64,000 bases of DNA from NCBI GenBank assembly GCA_033283265.1, contig JAWMQN010000001.1, forward strand, positions 806,001 through 870,000, written 5' to 3'. Source of the DNA: Mangrovimicrobium sp033283265. GTDB lineage: Bacteria; Pseudomonadota; Gammaproteobacteria; Pseudomonadales; Halieaceae. The position numbers were made by a program, and so were the translations under genes. The notes under the pieces were generated by a model. It did no database searches. It was not told the origin of the DNA and saw only the letters and a program-made list of their open reading frames with translations. Of this stretch, positions 44,901-53,936 are shown in pieces (the stretch's first letter is position 1; the number at the start of each line of letters is the position of its first letter).

Positions 44901-47141
44901 GTGCAGCTACTCACGCCAGAAATTTCCAGCCCTACTGAAAAATCCCTGTCAGCGCGCCGCCTGCCCTTCACCGCCTGCAAGCTGGCGCTTGCCGTCGCGC
45001 TGCCCCTCGCCGCCGCCCTGCCAGCCAGCGCACAGGCGCAGGGCGCGGCCGCACTGGAGGAGGTGATCGTTACCGCCCAGCGCCGCGACGAACGCTCGCT
45101 GGACGTGCCCATCGCCATTACCGCCATCGGCGGCGACCTGCTCGGCCAGGGCGACGTGCAGCAGTTGCGCGATATCGCCAAGCTCACCCCCGGCCTGCGC
45201 TTCGACAACGCCGGCGCGGTATCCCAGCCGACCATTCGCGGGATCGGCAGCGCGGTGGCGGTGTCCGGTTCCACCTCCAACATCGGCATCTATCTCGACG
45301 GTTTCGCCATCACCAGCCCCTACAGCAGCGACTTCGACCTGCTCGACGTGCGCAGCATCGAAGTGCTGAAAGGCCCCCAGGGCACCCTCTTCGGCCGCAA
45401 CTCCACCGGCGGCGCGATCCTGGTGAGCACCCCCGAACCCGACACCGAATTCGGCGGCCACGCGGACGCCTCCTACGGCAGCTACAACACCCAGCGCTAC
45501 GGCGCCTACGTCACCGGCGGCGTTACTGACAGCCTCGCCCTCGACCTCGGCGTGCTGGTGCGCAGCAGCGACGGCTTCCTCGACAACAGCGCCAGCGGCA
45601 GCGACACCGACGGCGACTACGAGAACTACACCCTTCGCGCCGGCGCCAAGTGGGAGTTCGACAGCAGCGAGCTGCTGTTCCGCTACATCCGCGACGACCG
45701 CGACGAGCGCCGCACGGTCGCGGCGAACACCTTCGAGGAAGACGGCCGCAACTACTCCACTGCCGACTTCTACGCCCCGGGCAGCGCCACGGGCAAAGCG
45801 GGCAAGGTGAGCAACGATTACCCGCCCCTGTTCAAGGCGGAAAGCGACACCTTCCAGCTGACCTGGCGCGCCGACCTCGGCTTCGCCCGGTTCACCTCGC
45901 TGACCCAGTACCGCAGCGACGAAGTGCAGAACCTGATGGACTTCGACTTTTCCTCACTGCTGCTCTTCCACTTCAACTTCGATATCGACGACGAGGTCTT
46001 CAGCCAGGAATTCCTGCTCTCTTCCCAGGGCGACGGCCCGCTGCAGTGGACAACCGGCCTGTACTACTTCGACAACGACAACGCGTACAAGAACAACGCC
46101 GCGCAAACGCCCTTCAGCAACGGTGAGTTCATCAAGAATGGCGGTTCCGGTACCCACACCGTCTCGGCCGCGGTCTTTGCCGATGTCACCTACCAGCTGG
46201 CCGACGCCTGGTTCCTGACCGGCGGCCTGCGGGTGAGCTACGACGAGGTCGACGACGCCTACTACGATACCTTCGATGCAGCCGGCGTGGCTGGCACCCG
46301 CAACCCGGTGGACGGCTTCGACGATACCCGCGCCACGCCGCGAGTGGTGCTGCGCTACACCCCGACCGACTCCTCGAGCATCTACGCCTCCTACAACCAG
46401 GGCTACAAGGCGGGCATCATCAATGTCGGCGGCGGTGGCCAGGTCGGACTCGACGTGGACCCGGAGGAGGTGGACGCCTACGAAGTCGGCTACAAGTACG
46501 CCGGCGAGCGCACGACCTTCGACGCCGCCGCCTACTACTACGACTACACCGACCTGCAGGTGGCCTACTACGACGGACCGAAGAGCATCATCGAGAACGC
46601 CGGCGGCTCGACCATCTACGGCCTCGACCTGCAGGCCCGCTTCGCCCTCACCGACAGCCTGAACATCAACGTCGGCGGCGCCTACGTCAACGCGGAGTAC
46701 GACGACTTCGAGAACTCCCAGGTCTGGAACCAGTGTTTTGTCGATACCTTCCTCTGCCCCGTCGAGTACGCCGGGGTCTTCCTCAGCGCGACCGCCGCGG
46801 CCGATGGCAATGAAATGCAGCGCTCGCCGGAATTCACCGGCAATATCGGCTTCGACTACAGCACCGGCCTGGCCGGCGGGACGCTGGGACTGTCCGGCAC
46901 CTGGTACTACACCTCGGACTTCTACTTCGATTCCTCCGAGCTCTACCAGCAGGACGCCTACGACCTGCTCAGCCTGCGCGCGGACTGGACCAACACCTCC
47001 GACCGCTACACGCTGTCCCTCTACGGCGACAACCTGACCGACTCGGAGTACCGCACCCAGGTGCTGCCCCAGGCCTACGGCGCGCTGTCCATGTGGGGCG
47101 TGCCGGCAACCATCGGCACGTCCGTGCGGGTCAACTTCTAG
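44901..47141 (+). CDS. TonB-dependent outer-membrane receptor (second)
   Basis: A 746-residue outer-membrane receptor. An N-terminal extension and signal peptide run to about 47 (LPASAQA), then comes a TonB box region LEEVIVTAQRRDERSLDVPI at about 54-73. A plug domain follows (PTIRGIGSAV, GTLFGRNSTGGAIL), then a barrel ending LSMWGVPATIGTSVRVNF. GTG start with GAGG at nine bases. It points towards the SDR-to-OYE genes, which suggests uptake of their substrate. Linkage to the divergent thiamine operon is also possible, since thiamine receptors of this class exist, but there is no TPP box on this side. Confidence 0.9.
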   Translation: MQLLTPEISSPTEKSLSARRLPFTACKLALAVALPLAAALPASAQAQGAAALEEVIVTAQRRDERSLDVPIAITAIGGDLLGQGDVQQLRDIAKLTPGLRFDNAGAVSQPTIRGIGSAVAVSGSTSNIGIYLDGFAITSPYSSDFDLLDVRSIEVLKGPQGTLFGRNSTGGAILVSTPEPDTEFGGHADASYGSYNTQRYGAYVTGGVTDSLALDLGVLVRSSDGFLDNSASGSDTDGDYENYTLRAGAKWEFDSSELLFRYIRDDRDERRTVAANTFEEDGRNYSTADFYAPGSATGKAGKVSNDYPPLFKAESDTFQLTWRADLGFARFTSLTQYRSDEVQNLMDFDFSSLLLFHFNFDIDDEVFSQEFLLSSQGDGPLQWTTGLYYFDNDNAYKNNAAQTPFSNGEFIKNGGSGTHTVSAAVFADVTYQLADAWFLTGGLRVSYDEVDDAYYDTFDAAGVAGTRNPVDGFDDTRATPRVVLRYTPTDSSSIYASYNQGYKAGIINVGGGGQVGLDVDPEEVDAYEVGYKYAGERTTFDAAAYYYDYTDLQVAYYDGPKSIIENAGGSTIYGLDLQARFALTDSLNINVGGAYVNAEYDDFENSQVWNQCFVDTFLCPVEYAGVFLSATAAADGNEMQRSPEFTGNIGFDYSTGLAGGTLGLSGTWYYTSDFYFDSSELYQQDAYDLLSLRADWTNTSDRYTLSLYGDNLTDSEYRTQVLPQAYGALSMWGVPATIGTSVRVNF

Positions 47142-47153
47142 CCGCAACGCAAC

Positions 47154-47177
47154 GGCCCGTCCCTCCGGGGTCGGGCC
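47154..47177 (+). terminator. Hairpin after the second TonB receptor
   Basis: GGCCCG (47154-47159) pairs with CGGGCC (47172-47177), with further pairing inside (CCC with GGG). The T-run after it is weak and interrupted (TGTTCCCCTCTTTCTC). Partial termination is likely. Confidence 0.5.
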
Positions 47178-47398
47178 TGTTCCCCTCTTTCTCGCGGCGC
47201 CATCCCGGCCGCCTTCAAGCTAAGCACTTGTCAGTTTATACCGGTAGCTCCGCAAGCTGTTTCTTTCGCGGTATTTTCGCGATAAGTGCATTCCGCAACA
47301 CTGGGCTATTTACCTTTTCCAGCCCGCATGACACCATCCCAATAGCTGACGATTCGTCACTAATAACAGCCAGCCCAAGCGACCAACCGAGACGGCAG

Positions 47399-48190
47399 AT
47401 GGAATTCGATAACAAGAAGATACTCGTCACCGGCGCCGCCAGTGGCATCGGCGCCGCGGCCGCCCGCCTCTTCGCAGCGCGCGGCGCCAGGGTTTTCGCC
47501 GCCGACGCCAACGCGGCGGGGCTGGCGGCGCTCGCCGGCGAACTGGGCGCGGCGGTGCATAGCCACAGCGTCGACCTCGCCGACGCAACAGCGGTGGAAG
47601 CGATGGTCGATGCCGCGATAGGCGCCCTCGGCGGTCTCGACGTGCTGGTCAACAACGCCGGTGTCGGCCATGTCGGCCGCGCCGCCGACGTCAGCCTGCA
47701 GGACTGGCGGCAAGTAATGGCGGTGGACCTCGACGCGGTCTTCCTGGCCTCGAAGTTCGCCCTGCCCACACTGCTGGAAAACGGCGGCAATATCGTCTGC
47801 ACCGCCTCCATTTCCGGCATGGCCGCGGACTACGGCTTTGCCGCCTACAACGCGGCCAAGGCCGGCCTGATCGGACTGGTGCGCAACATGGCCATCGACT
47901 ACGCGCCGCGGGTGCGGGTCAACGCGGTCAGCCCCGGCTTCACCCTGACCGGCATGATGGACGCCATGCCGCAGCAGACCCGCGACGCCTTCACCGCGGA
48001 AGTCCCCATGCAGCGAGCGGCCCAACCGGCGGACATCGCCGAGGCGATCTGCTTTCTCGCCAGCGAGCGGGCAGCCTTCATCACCGGCCACAACCTCGTG
48101 GTCGACGGCGGCATGATGGCGCGCACCGGGCAGCCGAACATTTTTGCCCTGCGCCAGCAGCGCGAGAGCGGCCCGGGGTCGCCAGCATGA
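47399..48190 (+). CDS. Short-chain dehydrogenase/reductase
   Basis: A 263-residue classical SDR. It has TGAASGIG at about 11-18, NNAG at about 87-90, catalytic Ser in TASISG, YxxxK as Y-N-A-A-K and the C-terminal SERAAFITGHNLVVDGGMM. The start is the ATG at 47399. The frame is open upstream through the intergenic region, but without SDR-like sequence. It is the first of five plus-strand genes with short gaps or overlaps. Its stop overlaps the next start (ATGA). Confidence 0.88.
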   Translation: MEFDNKKILVTGAASGIGAAAARLFAARGARVFAADANAAGLAALAGELGAAVHSHSVDLADATAVEAMVDAAIGALGGLDVLVNNAGVGHVGRAADVSLQDWRQVMAVDLDAVFLASKFALPTLLENGGNIVCTASISGMAADYGFAAYNAAKAGLIGLVRNMAIDYAPRVRVNAVSPGFTLTGMMDAMPQQTRDAFTAEVPMQRAAQPADIAEAICFLASERAAFITGHNLVVDGGMMARTGQPNIFALRQQRESGPGSPA

Positions 48191-49167
48191 AAGCGGTGGT
48201 CGCACGGGCCTACGGCCCGCCGGAGAGCCTGCGCCTGGAGGAACTGGAACTCGCCCCGCCCGGCCCCGACGAGGTGCGCGTGGCGGTGCACTACGCCGGG
48301 GTCAGCTTTGTCGACGTGCTGGTCGCCGCGGGCAAGCACCAGTACAAGCCGCCCCTGCCCTACATTCCCTGCAGCGAGTTCTCCGGTGAGGTGCTGGAAA
48401 CCGGGGCCAATGTCAGCCATGTCAGCGCCGGCGATCGCGTCTGCGGCGGCCGTATGGGCGGCATTCTCGCCGAGCAGGTCTGCGTGCCGGCGAGCCGGGT
48501 GCAGAAGCTCCCGGACGGCGCATGCATGCAGCGGGCCGCCGTGTTGCGCGCCAGCTACCTGACCGCCTGGTACAGCCTGGCGGAGTGCGCCGGGCTCGCC
48601 GCCGGCGAGAACGTGCTGGTGCTCGGCGCTGCGGGCGCGGTGGGCATCGCCAGCTGCCAGACGGCAAGGCATCTCGGCGCGACGGTCATCGCCTCCGCCT
48701 CCAGCGCGGAGAAACGCCAGTTCGCCCTGCAGCACGGCGCCGACTTCGCCATCGACACCCACGCGGCGGACTGGCGCGAGCAGGTGCGGGAACTCACTGC
48801 CGGGCGCGGCCTGAATGTCGTGGTCGATCCCGTCGGTGGCGACGCTACCGAACGGGCCTTCCGCGCCCTGGCCTACAAGGGCCGGCATATCGTGGTCGGC
48901 TTTGCCGCGGGCACCATCCCGCAACTGCCGGCCAACCTGCCGCTGCTCAAGGGCGCCGCGCTGGTTGGCGCGCTGACCCAGAACTTCGAGGACCGCGAGC
49001 CGCAGCGCTGCCTCGAGGCCCGGGACAAACTGCTGCAACTGTTCGGCGCGGGCATCCTCCAGCCGCCGATTGGCCGGGTCTACCCGCTGGAGGATTTTCT
49101 CGCCGCACTCGAGGCCGCCCGCAGCGGCGACCTCCCCGGCCGGGTCCTGGTCCGGATGATTCGCTAA
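48187..49167 (+). CDS. NADPH:quinone oxidoreductase-like medium-chain dehydrogenase
   Basis: A 326-residue MDR-superfamily enzyme of the QOR type without structural zinc cysteines. It has an N-terminal GroES-like fold (RVAVHYAGVSFVDVLVAAGKH, PYIPCSEFSGEVLETG). The nucleotide motif VLGAAGAVGIASCQTARHLGATVIA is at about 152-175. VVDPVGGDATERAFRAL follows. It may reduce a conjugated enone or enoyl-CoA. It overlaps the SDR gene by four bases. Confidence 0.85.
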   Translation: MKAVVARAYGPPESLRLEELELAPPGPDEVRVAVHYAGVSFVDVLVAAGKHQYKPPLPYIPCSEFSGEVLETGANVSHVSAGDRVCGGRMGGILAEQVCVPASRVQKLPDGACMQRAAVLRASYLTAWYSLAECAGLAAGENVLVLGAAGAVGIASCQTARHLGATVIASASSAEKRQFALQHGADFAIDTHAADWREQVRELTAGRGLNVVVDPVGGDATERAFRALAYKGRHIVVGFAAGTIPQLPANLPLLKGAALVGALTQNFEDREPQRCLEARDKLLQLFGAGILQPPIGRVYPLEDFLAALEAARSGDLPGRVLVRMIR

Positions 49168-49181
49168 TCCAAGGAGCAAAC

Positions 49182-49544
49182 GTGTCCAATACAGCACTGG
49201 TAGAAGCCTTCCTGCAGGCCTGGGACGAGATGGATTTCGACGCCGCCTTCGCCCTGATGGCCGGGGATATTGTCTACAAGAACACCGGCTACCCCGATGC
49301 CCACGGCCACGACGGCGTGCGCACGGCCCTGGCCTCCCTGCTCGACAAGAGCACACCGATGACCTCGGTGATCCACGCCATCGCGGAAAACGCCGACGGC
49401 GTGGTGATGACCGAGCGCACCGACACCCTGCACCTGCCCGGCGGGCCACTGGCCTTCCCGGTGATGGGCGCCTTCGACGTCAGCGAGGGCAGGATCACCG
49501 GCTGGCGCGACTACTTCGACGCCAGCATGTTCAAGCCGTCCTGA
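49182..49544 (+). CDS. Limonene-1,2-epoxide-hydrolase-like / SnoaL-fold protein
   Basis: A 120-residue cystatin-like (NTF2-type) protein. The residues that define limonene-1,2-epoxide hydrolase are in place: Tyr32 and Asn34 (VYKNTGYP), Arg79 and Asp81 (ERTD), and an Asp in WRDYFD (Asp110). The family opens an epoxide by water attack through an Asp-Arg-Asp triad. It is therefore a candidate epoxide hydrolase of the pathway, though related SnoaL cyclases and ketosteroid isomerases share the fold. The gene starts with GTG at 49182, AAGGAG upstream, 14 bases after the QOR gene. Confidence 0.78.
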   Translation: MSNTALVEAFLQAWDEMDFDAAFALMAGDIVYKNTGYPDAHGHDGVRTALASLLDKSTPMTSVIHAIAENADGVVMTERTDTLHLPGGPLAFPVMGAFDVSEGRITGWRDYFDASMFKPS

Positions 49545-49547
49545 GCG

Positions 49548-50627
49548 ATGGGAACCGAGGTCCAGGTCGAACGCGCGAACCTGCGCAACACCCGCAGCGT
49601 CGCCATCGCCCCCGCGCCGCTGGCCGAGGGCCAGGTCCGCGTCGCCATCGACCGGTTCGCCCTCACCGCCAACAACGTCAGCTACGCGGTGACCGGCGAG
49701 CAGATCGGCTACTGGCGGTTCTTTCCCGCCGCGGGTGAATGGGGCAAGGTCCCGGTCTGGGGCTTTGCCGACGTCGAGGCATCCGCGACTGCGCAGATTG
49801 GCGTCGGCGAGCGGCTCTACGGTTTCTTTCCCATGGCCTCCCACGCCACCCTGAGTGTCGGCAACTGCGGCGAGCGCCACTTCATCGAGGCGAGCCCGCA
49901 ACGCGCCGAACTGCCGGCGGCCTACAACCTCTACCGCCGGCCCTCACGCGACCCGGGCTTCGACCCCGCCGCGGAAGATGCGCGCTGCCTGCTCTACCCG
50001 CTGCTGCTGACCGCCTATCTCCTCTACGACTATCTCGACAGCCACGACTACTTCGGTGCGCAGCAGGTGCTGATCGGCTCGGTGTCATCGAAAACCGGCC
50101 TCGGCCTGGCACACTTCCTCCACCGCTTCGGCGGCGGCCGGGTTCACATCGTCGGCCTGACCTCGCCGGCCAACGTGGACTACATCGCCGGCCTCGGGCT
50201 CTGCGACCAGGTCGTGGCCTACGGCGATGAAACCGGGATCGACGCCAGCCTGCCGACGGCCTGGTTCGACATGTCGGGCAACGCCCGGCTGACCGAGCGC
50301 CTGCACCGCCTGCTCGGCGACTCCATGCGCAGCAGCTGCCTCGTCGGCTTCACCCACTGGGAACAATTGGGCCGGCTCGCGGCCGGCCTGCCGGGCGCCC
50401 CGCCGGCCTTCTTTTTCGCCCCCGACCACATCGCCAGTCGCGATGCCGAACTCGGCAAGGGGGTCCTGATCGAGCGCGCCAACAGCGCCTGCGCGGGTGC
50501 CGCCAGTGCGATCGCAGCGGGCATGGACTTCACCCTGATCAGCGGCGCGGCACAGGCCATGGCCTGCTGGCGCGAACTTCTCGACAATCGCATTTCACCG
50601 CGGCGCGGCATCATCGCCCGCATTTGA
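49548..50627 (+). CDS. DUF2855 family protein (MDR-like, function unknown)
   Basis: A 359-residue protein of the DUF2855 group, distantly related to medium-chain dehydrogenases. The N-terminal EGQVRVAIDRFALTANNVSYA resembles a GroES-like start. YWRFFPAAGEWGKVPVWGFADV and the VLIGSVSSKTGLGLAHFL stretch (about 180-197) recall the MDR nucleotide fold. The reaction is unknown. It begins three bases after the epoxide-hydrolase-like gene, so the two are probably translated together. Confidence 0.8.
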   Translation: MGTEVQVERANLRNTRSVAIAPAPLAEGQVRVAIDRFALTANNVSYAVTGEQIGYWRFFPAAGEWGKVPVWGFADVEASATAQIGVGERLYGFFPMASHATLSVGNCGERHFIEASPQRAELPAAYNLYRRPSRDPGFDPAAEDARCLLYPLLLTAYLLYDYLDSHDYFGAQQVLIGSVSSKTGLGLAHFLHRFGGGRVHIVGLTSPANVDYIAGLGLCDQVVAYGDETGIDASLPTAWFDMSGNARLTERLHRLLGDSMRSSCLVGFTHWEQLGRLAAGLPGAPPAFFFAPDHIASRDAELGKGVLIERANSACAGAASAIAAGMDFTLISGAAQAMACWRELLDNRISPRRGIIARI

Positions 50628-50675
50628 GCCACCACGGCAGGACGCCAGCGGCCTGCCCAACGACACGGAGCCCCC

Positions 50676-51758
50676 ATGACCACCGCTTTCGAACCCCTGG
50701 AATTTCCCTGCAAACTGCGCATGGGCAACCGCCTGATGCTGGCCCCCATGACCAACTGCCAGAGCCGCGAGGATGGCGCGCCCTCGGCGGCGGACCTGCG
50801 CTGGCTGGGGATGCGGGCCAGTGGCGGCTTCGGCGCCATCATGACCGCCGCGGCCTACGTCAACCGGCAGGGCCTGGGCTTCCCCGGCCAGCTGGGCATC
50901 GACAGCGACGCCATCGCGCCGCAGCTGGCTGAACTCGCCGCCACCATCCACGCCGGCGGCGCCCTGGCCATCGCCCAACTGCACCACGCTGGCCTGCGCG
51001 CGCCGACGGAAATTACCGGGCTGCCGCTGATCGCGCCCTCGGACGACGCCGACACCGGCGCCCGCGGCATGAGCAACGCGGAGGTCTACGCCACCATCGA
51101 GGACTTCATCAGCGCCGCCGAGCGCGCCCGGCGGGCCGGCTTCGACGGTGTCGAGTTGCACGGTGCCCACACCTACCTGCTGCACGAGTTCCTCAGCAGC
51201 CAGTTCAATCGCCGCGAGGACGAGTTCGGCGGCAGTGCGGAGAACCGCTGCCGTATCGTGCTCGAGATCATTCGCGGTATTCGCCAGCGCTGCGGCGAGG
51301 ACTTCGTCCTCGGCGTGCGCATCTCGCCGGAGGCGCTGATGATCACCCTGGAGGAAGCGCTGGCGGCCTTCCGCCTGCTGATAGCCTGTGGCCAGCTGGA
51401 TTTCATCGACCTGTCGATGTGGGACGTGAGCAAGTTCCCGGTGGAGGAGCAGTACGCCGGCCGCCACCTGCTCTCGTACTTCACCGAGGTGGAGCGCGGC
51501 GACATCCGCCTCGGCGTGGCGGGCAAGCTCTACGGCGCGGCGGACGTGGAATTTGCCCTGGCCAACGGCGCGGACTTCGTCCTGCCCGGGCGCAGCGCCA
51601 TCCTCCACCACGACTTCCCGCGGCAGATCCGCGACAACGGCGCCTTCGAGGCCGTGGCACTGCCGGTCAGCGAGCAGTATCTGCGCGGGGAAGGCCTCGG
51701 CGATGCCTTCCTCGACTACATCGGCAACAACTGGAAGGACTTCATCCGCCGCGACTAG
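50676..51758 (+). CDS. Old yellow enzyme family NADH:flavin oxidoreductase
   Basis: A 360-residue FMN TIM-barrel oxidoreductase. It has the family parts LMLAPMTNCQSREDG, IAQLHHAGLRAP with the active-site His pair, GVELHGAHTYLLHEFLSSQF, NRREDEFGGSAENR, and the C-terminal phosphate-binding ANGADFVLPGRSAILH. It probably reduces an alpha,beta-unsaturated carbonyl group of an imported substrate. Last plus-strand gene of the locus. It converges with the molybdoenzyme gene 21 bases away. Confidence 0.9.
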   Translation: MTTAFEPLEFPCKLRMGNRLMLAPMTNCQSREDGAPSAADLRWLGMRASGGFGAIMTAAAYVNRQGLGFPGQLGIDSDAIAPQLAELAATIHAGGALAIAQLHHAGLRAPTEITGLPLIAPSDDADTGARGMSNAEVYATIEDFISAAERARRAGFDGVELHGAHTYLLHEFLSSQFNRREDEFGGSAENRCRIVLEIIRGIRQRCGEDFVLGVRISPEALMITLEEALAAFRLLIACGQLDFIDLSMWDVSKFPVEEQYAGRHLLSYFTEVERGDIRLGVAGKLYGAADVEFALANGADFVLPGRSAILHHDFPRQIRDNGAFEAVALPVSEQYLRGEGLGDAFLDYIGNNWKDFIRRD

Positions 51759-51779
51759 CACGGCGGCATCGAGCCGGCC

Positions 51780-53936
51780 TCAGGCCGGCTCGACACTCAC
51801 CGGGATACCGTCGAGCAGGCAGATCCCGCTCACCTGCTCCCAGTCCCGCGGGTTGTCCGAGGCGAGCAGGTTGACGTTGGCGCTGCTGATCCCGTTGGCC
51901 CGCTGCCAGCCGCCGCCGTGCCCCCAGCCGTGGGGATAGCAGACCGAGCCCTGCACCACTTCGTCGGTCACTTCCACGATCATCTCCAGGGCGTTGCTGC
52001 TGCTGCGCACGCGCACCAGTTGGCCCTGCGCGATGCCCTGCCCCGCCGCATCGACCGGATGCATCTGCAGGGTCGGCTGGTAGCGCCGGGTGAGGCGCTC
52101 GCTGTTGTGCATCCAGCTGTTGAGGGACTGCAGGCGGCGGCGGCCGAAGAGTTTCAGGGGGAAGGCGCCATTGCCCTTGCCGGCGTCTGCAGAATCCAGC
52201 AGGCGCTGGAATTCCGCCGCCTGCAGCTCGCCCCAGAGGCGGGTCCTGCCGTCCCCGCAGGCGATGAAATCGAGTGTTGCCGCCGCATCCACCCGTTCGC
52301 TGAAACAGTAACCTGAAGGGTATTCGGCCCGCAGGCGTTCCACGTTCAACCCATCCTCGCCCAGCGTGTCGCCCCAGGGCCCGGCGCGCAGCAGCCTGTC
52401 CGCCGCCTCGATCGGCCCCGGCGCCGGGTTGTCCTCGCTGCCCAGCATGCGCAGCGGCGCCGGCAGGCCCATGCGCTGCAGGATCTCCGCGTACACCGCG
52501 TACTCGTTCCGCGCTTCCCCCTGCGGCGGGATCACCGCGTCGGAGTACTGGATCCACGGCCGCGGCGCGTTGGCGCCCCACAGCTCGTTGAGGTCGGGCC
52601 GTTCGAGGAAGGTGGTCGCCGGCAGGATGTAGTCGGAGTAGCGGGTGGTCTCGGTCACGTAGAGATCCAGCGAGACCATCAGCTCCAGCTCTTGCAGCGC
52701 GTTTTCCAGACGGTCGCCGCGCGGATAGGACAGCACCGGGTTGCCCGAGTCGACGAACAGGGCGCGCAGCTGCCCCGCTCCCGGGGTGGTGATTTCATCC
52801 GCCAGCGAGCCCCCGGGCGTGATGCCCAGCAGCAGCGGCAAATCGCCGATGCGCGAGCGTTTGCTGCCATAGGGATTGGGATTGCTGCGGAACAGGTCGA
52901 TGGCGCCCTTGCCCATCACCCAGCCGCCTGCCTGCCCCAGCCGCCCGGTCACCACGTTGAGCGCTTCCACCAGCAGGTTGGTAAGCGAGGGGAAGCTGCC
53001 GCGCCCGGTACCGAGGCGGGTGTAGCAGGCGGCGCTGCCCGCGGCACAGAAACGCCGGGCCAGCTGGCGCGCAGCCTCGACGCTGACCCCGCAGATCTCG
53101 GACCCCTGCTCAAGCGGCAGCGAGAGCACCGCGTCACGCAGCGCCTGCCAGCCGCTGGCGACTGTTTCCAGCGCCCGCGCGTCGAACAGTTCCTCCTCGA
53201 ACACGCTGCGCAGCAACATCGCCAGCAGCCAGGCGTCGGTGTCCGGGCGCACCGGCAGGTGTTCGTAGCGGCGTGCGGTCTCGGTCAGGCGCGGGTCGAT
53301 GACCACCACCCCGTCGCGGGCGGCGATGGCGTCGAGGCGCTGCAGCGCCCGCGGCTCGGAGATCAGCGACATGTGCGACACCGCCGGGTTGCCGCCGATG
53401 ATGATCAGGAACTCGCAGCTCTCGAGATCGGGGAAGGTATAGCGGTAGGGATTGCCGTAGGTCAGTTCCAGGGCGAGGTTCTTGGCCGCGGTGTCCGAGT
53501 GCAGGGAGTTGAATTTCTTGTCGCTGCCCAGCGCGGAGAGAAAACCGTTGAGGTAGGCCGGGTGCATGGAGGCGAAGGACGCCGGGTTGCCGAGGTAGGC
53601 GGCGACGCTGTTGCCGCCGGAGCGGGCCACGATCGCCTGCAGGCGCTCGGCGATATCCGCCAGCGCCTCGTCCCAGCTCACCCGCTCGAACTCGCCGGGG
53701 CCGCCGCTGCGGCGCAGCGGGTAGAGCACCCGGTCCGGGTCGTAGGTCACGTCGACCATGCGCGCGCCCTTGACGCACAGATGCCCCTCGGACACCGGGT
53801 GCCGGCGGTCCGGCCCGACCTTTTCGATGCGGCCCTCGCGGACCTCGACGCTGAGCCCGCAGAGCGCTTCGCAGAGCCGGCAGAAGCTGATGTGTTCGCC
53901 GTCTTCGCCGGGTTGCAGCCGGGGACCTTTACTCAC
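51780..53936 (-). CDS. Molybdopterin-dependent oxidoreductase with N-terminal 4Fe-4S site
   Basis: A 718-residue DMSO-reductase superfamily protein. The N-terminal iron-sulfur site is C-R-L-C-E-A-L-C (about 19-26) and GHLCVKGARM (Cys near 53). The molybdopterin domains follow (IIIGGNPAVSHMS, VDSGNPVLSYPRGD, YVTETTRYSDYILPATTFLERPD), then the C-terminal MopB-binding barrel. No Tat signal, so cytoplasmic. Where formate dehydrogenases have Cys or Sec, the sequence reads N-S-L-H-S-D-T, so formate oxidation is unlikely. It starts with GTG overlapping the MFS gene by eight bases. The substrate is unknown. Confidence 0.85.
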   Translation of the reverse strand: MSKGPRLQPGEDGEHISFCRLCEALCGLSVEVREGRIEKVGPDRRHPVSEGHLCVKGARMVDVTYDPDRVLYPLRRSGGPGEFERVSWDEALADIAERLQAIVARSGGNSVAAYLGNPASFASMHPAYLNGFLSALGSDKKFNSLHSDTAAKNLALELTYGNPYRYTFPDLESCEFLIIIGGNPAVSHMSLISEPRALQRLDAIAARDGVVVIDPRLTETARRYEHLPVRPDTDAWLLAMLLRSVFEEELFDARALETVASGWQALRDAVLSLPLEQGSEICGVSVEAARQLARRFCAAGSAACYTRLGTGRGSFPSLTNLLVEALNVVTGRLGQAGGWVMGKGAIDLFRSNPNPYGSKRSRIGDLPLLLGITPGGSLADEITTPGAGQLRALFVDSGNPVLSYPRGDRLENALQELELMVSLDLYVTETTRYSDYILPATTFLERPDLNELWGANAPRPWIQYSDAVIPPQGEARNEYAVYAEILQRMGLPAPLRMLGSEDNPAPGPIEAADRLLRAGPWGDTLGEDGLNVERLRAEYPSGYCFSERVDAAATLDFIACGDGRTRLWGELQAAEFQRLLDSADAGKGNGAFPLKLFGRRRLQSLNSWMHNSERLTRRYQPTLQMHPVDAAGQGIAQGQLVRVRSSSNALEMIVEVTDEVVQGSVCYPHGWGHGGGWQRANGISSANVNLLASDNPRDWEQVSGICLLDGIPVSVEPA

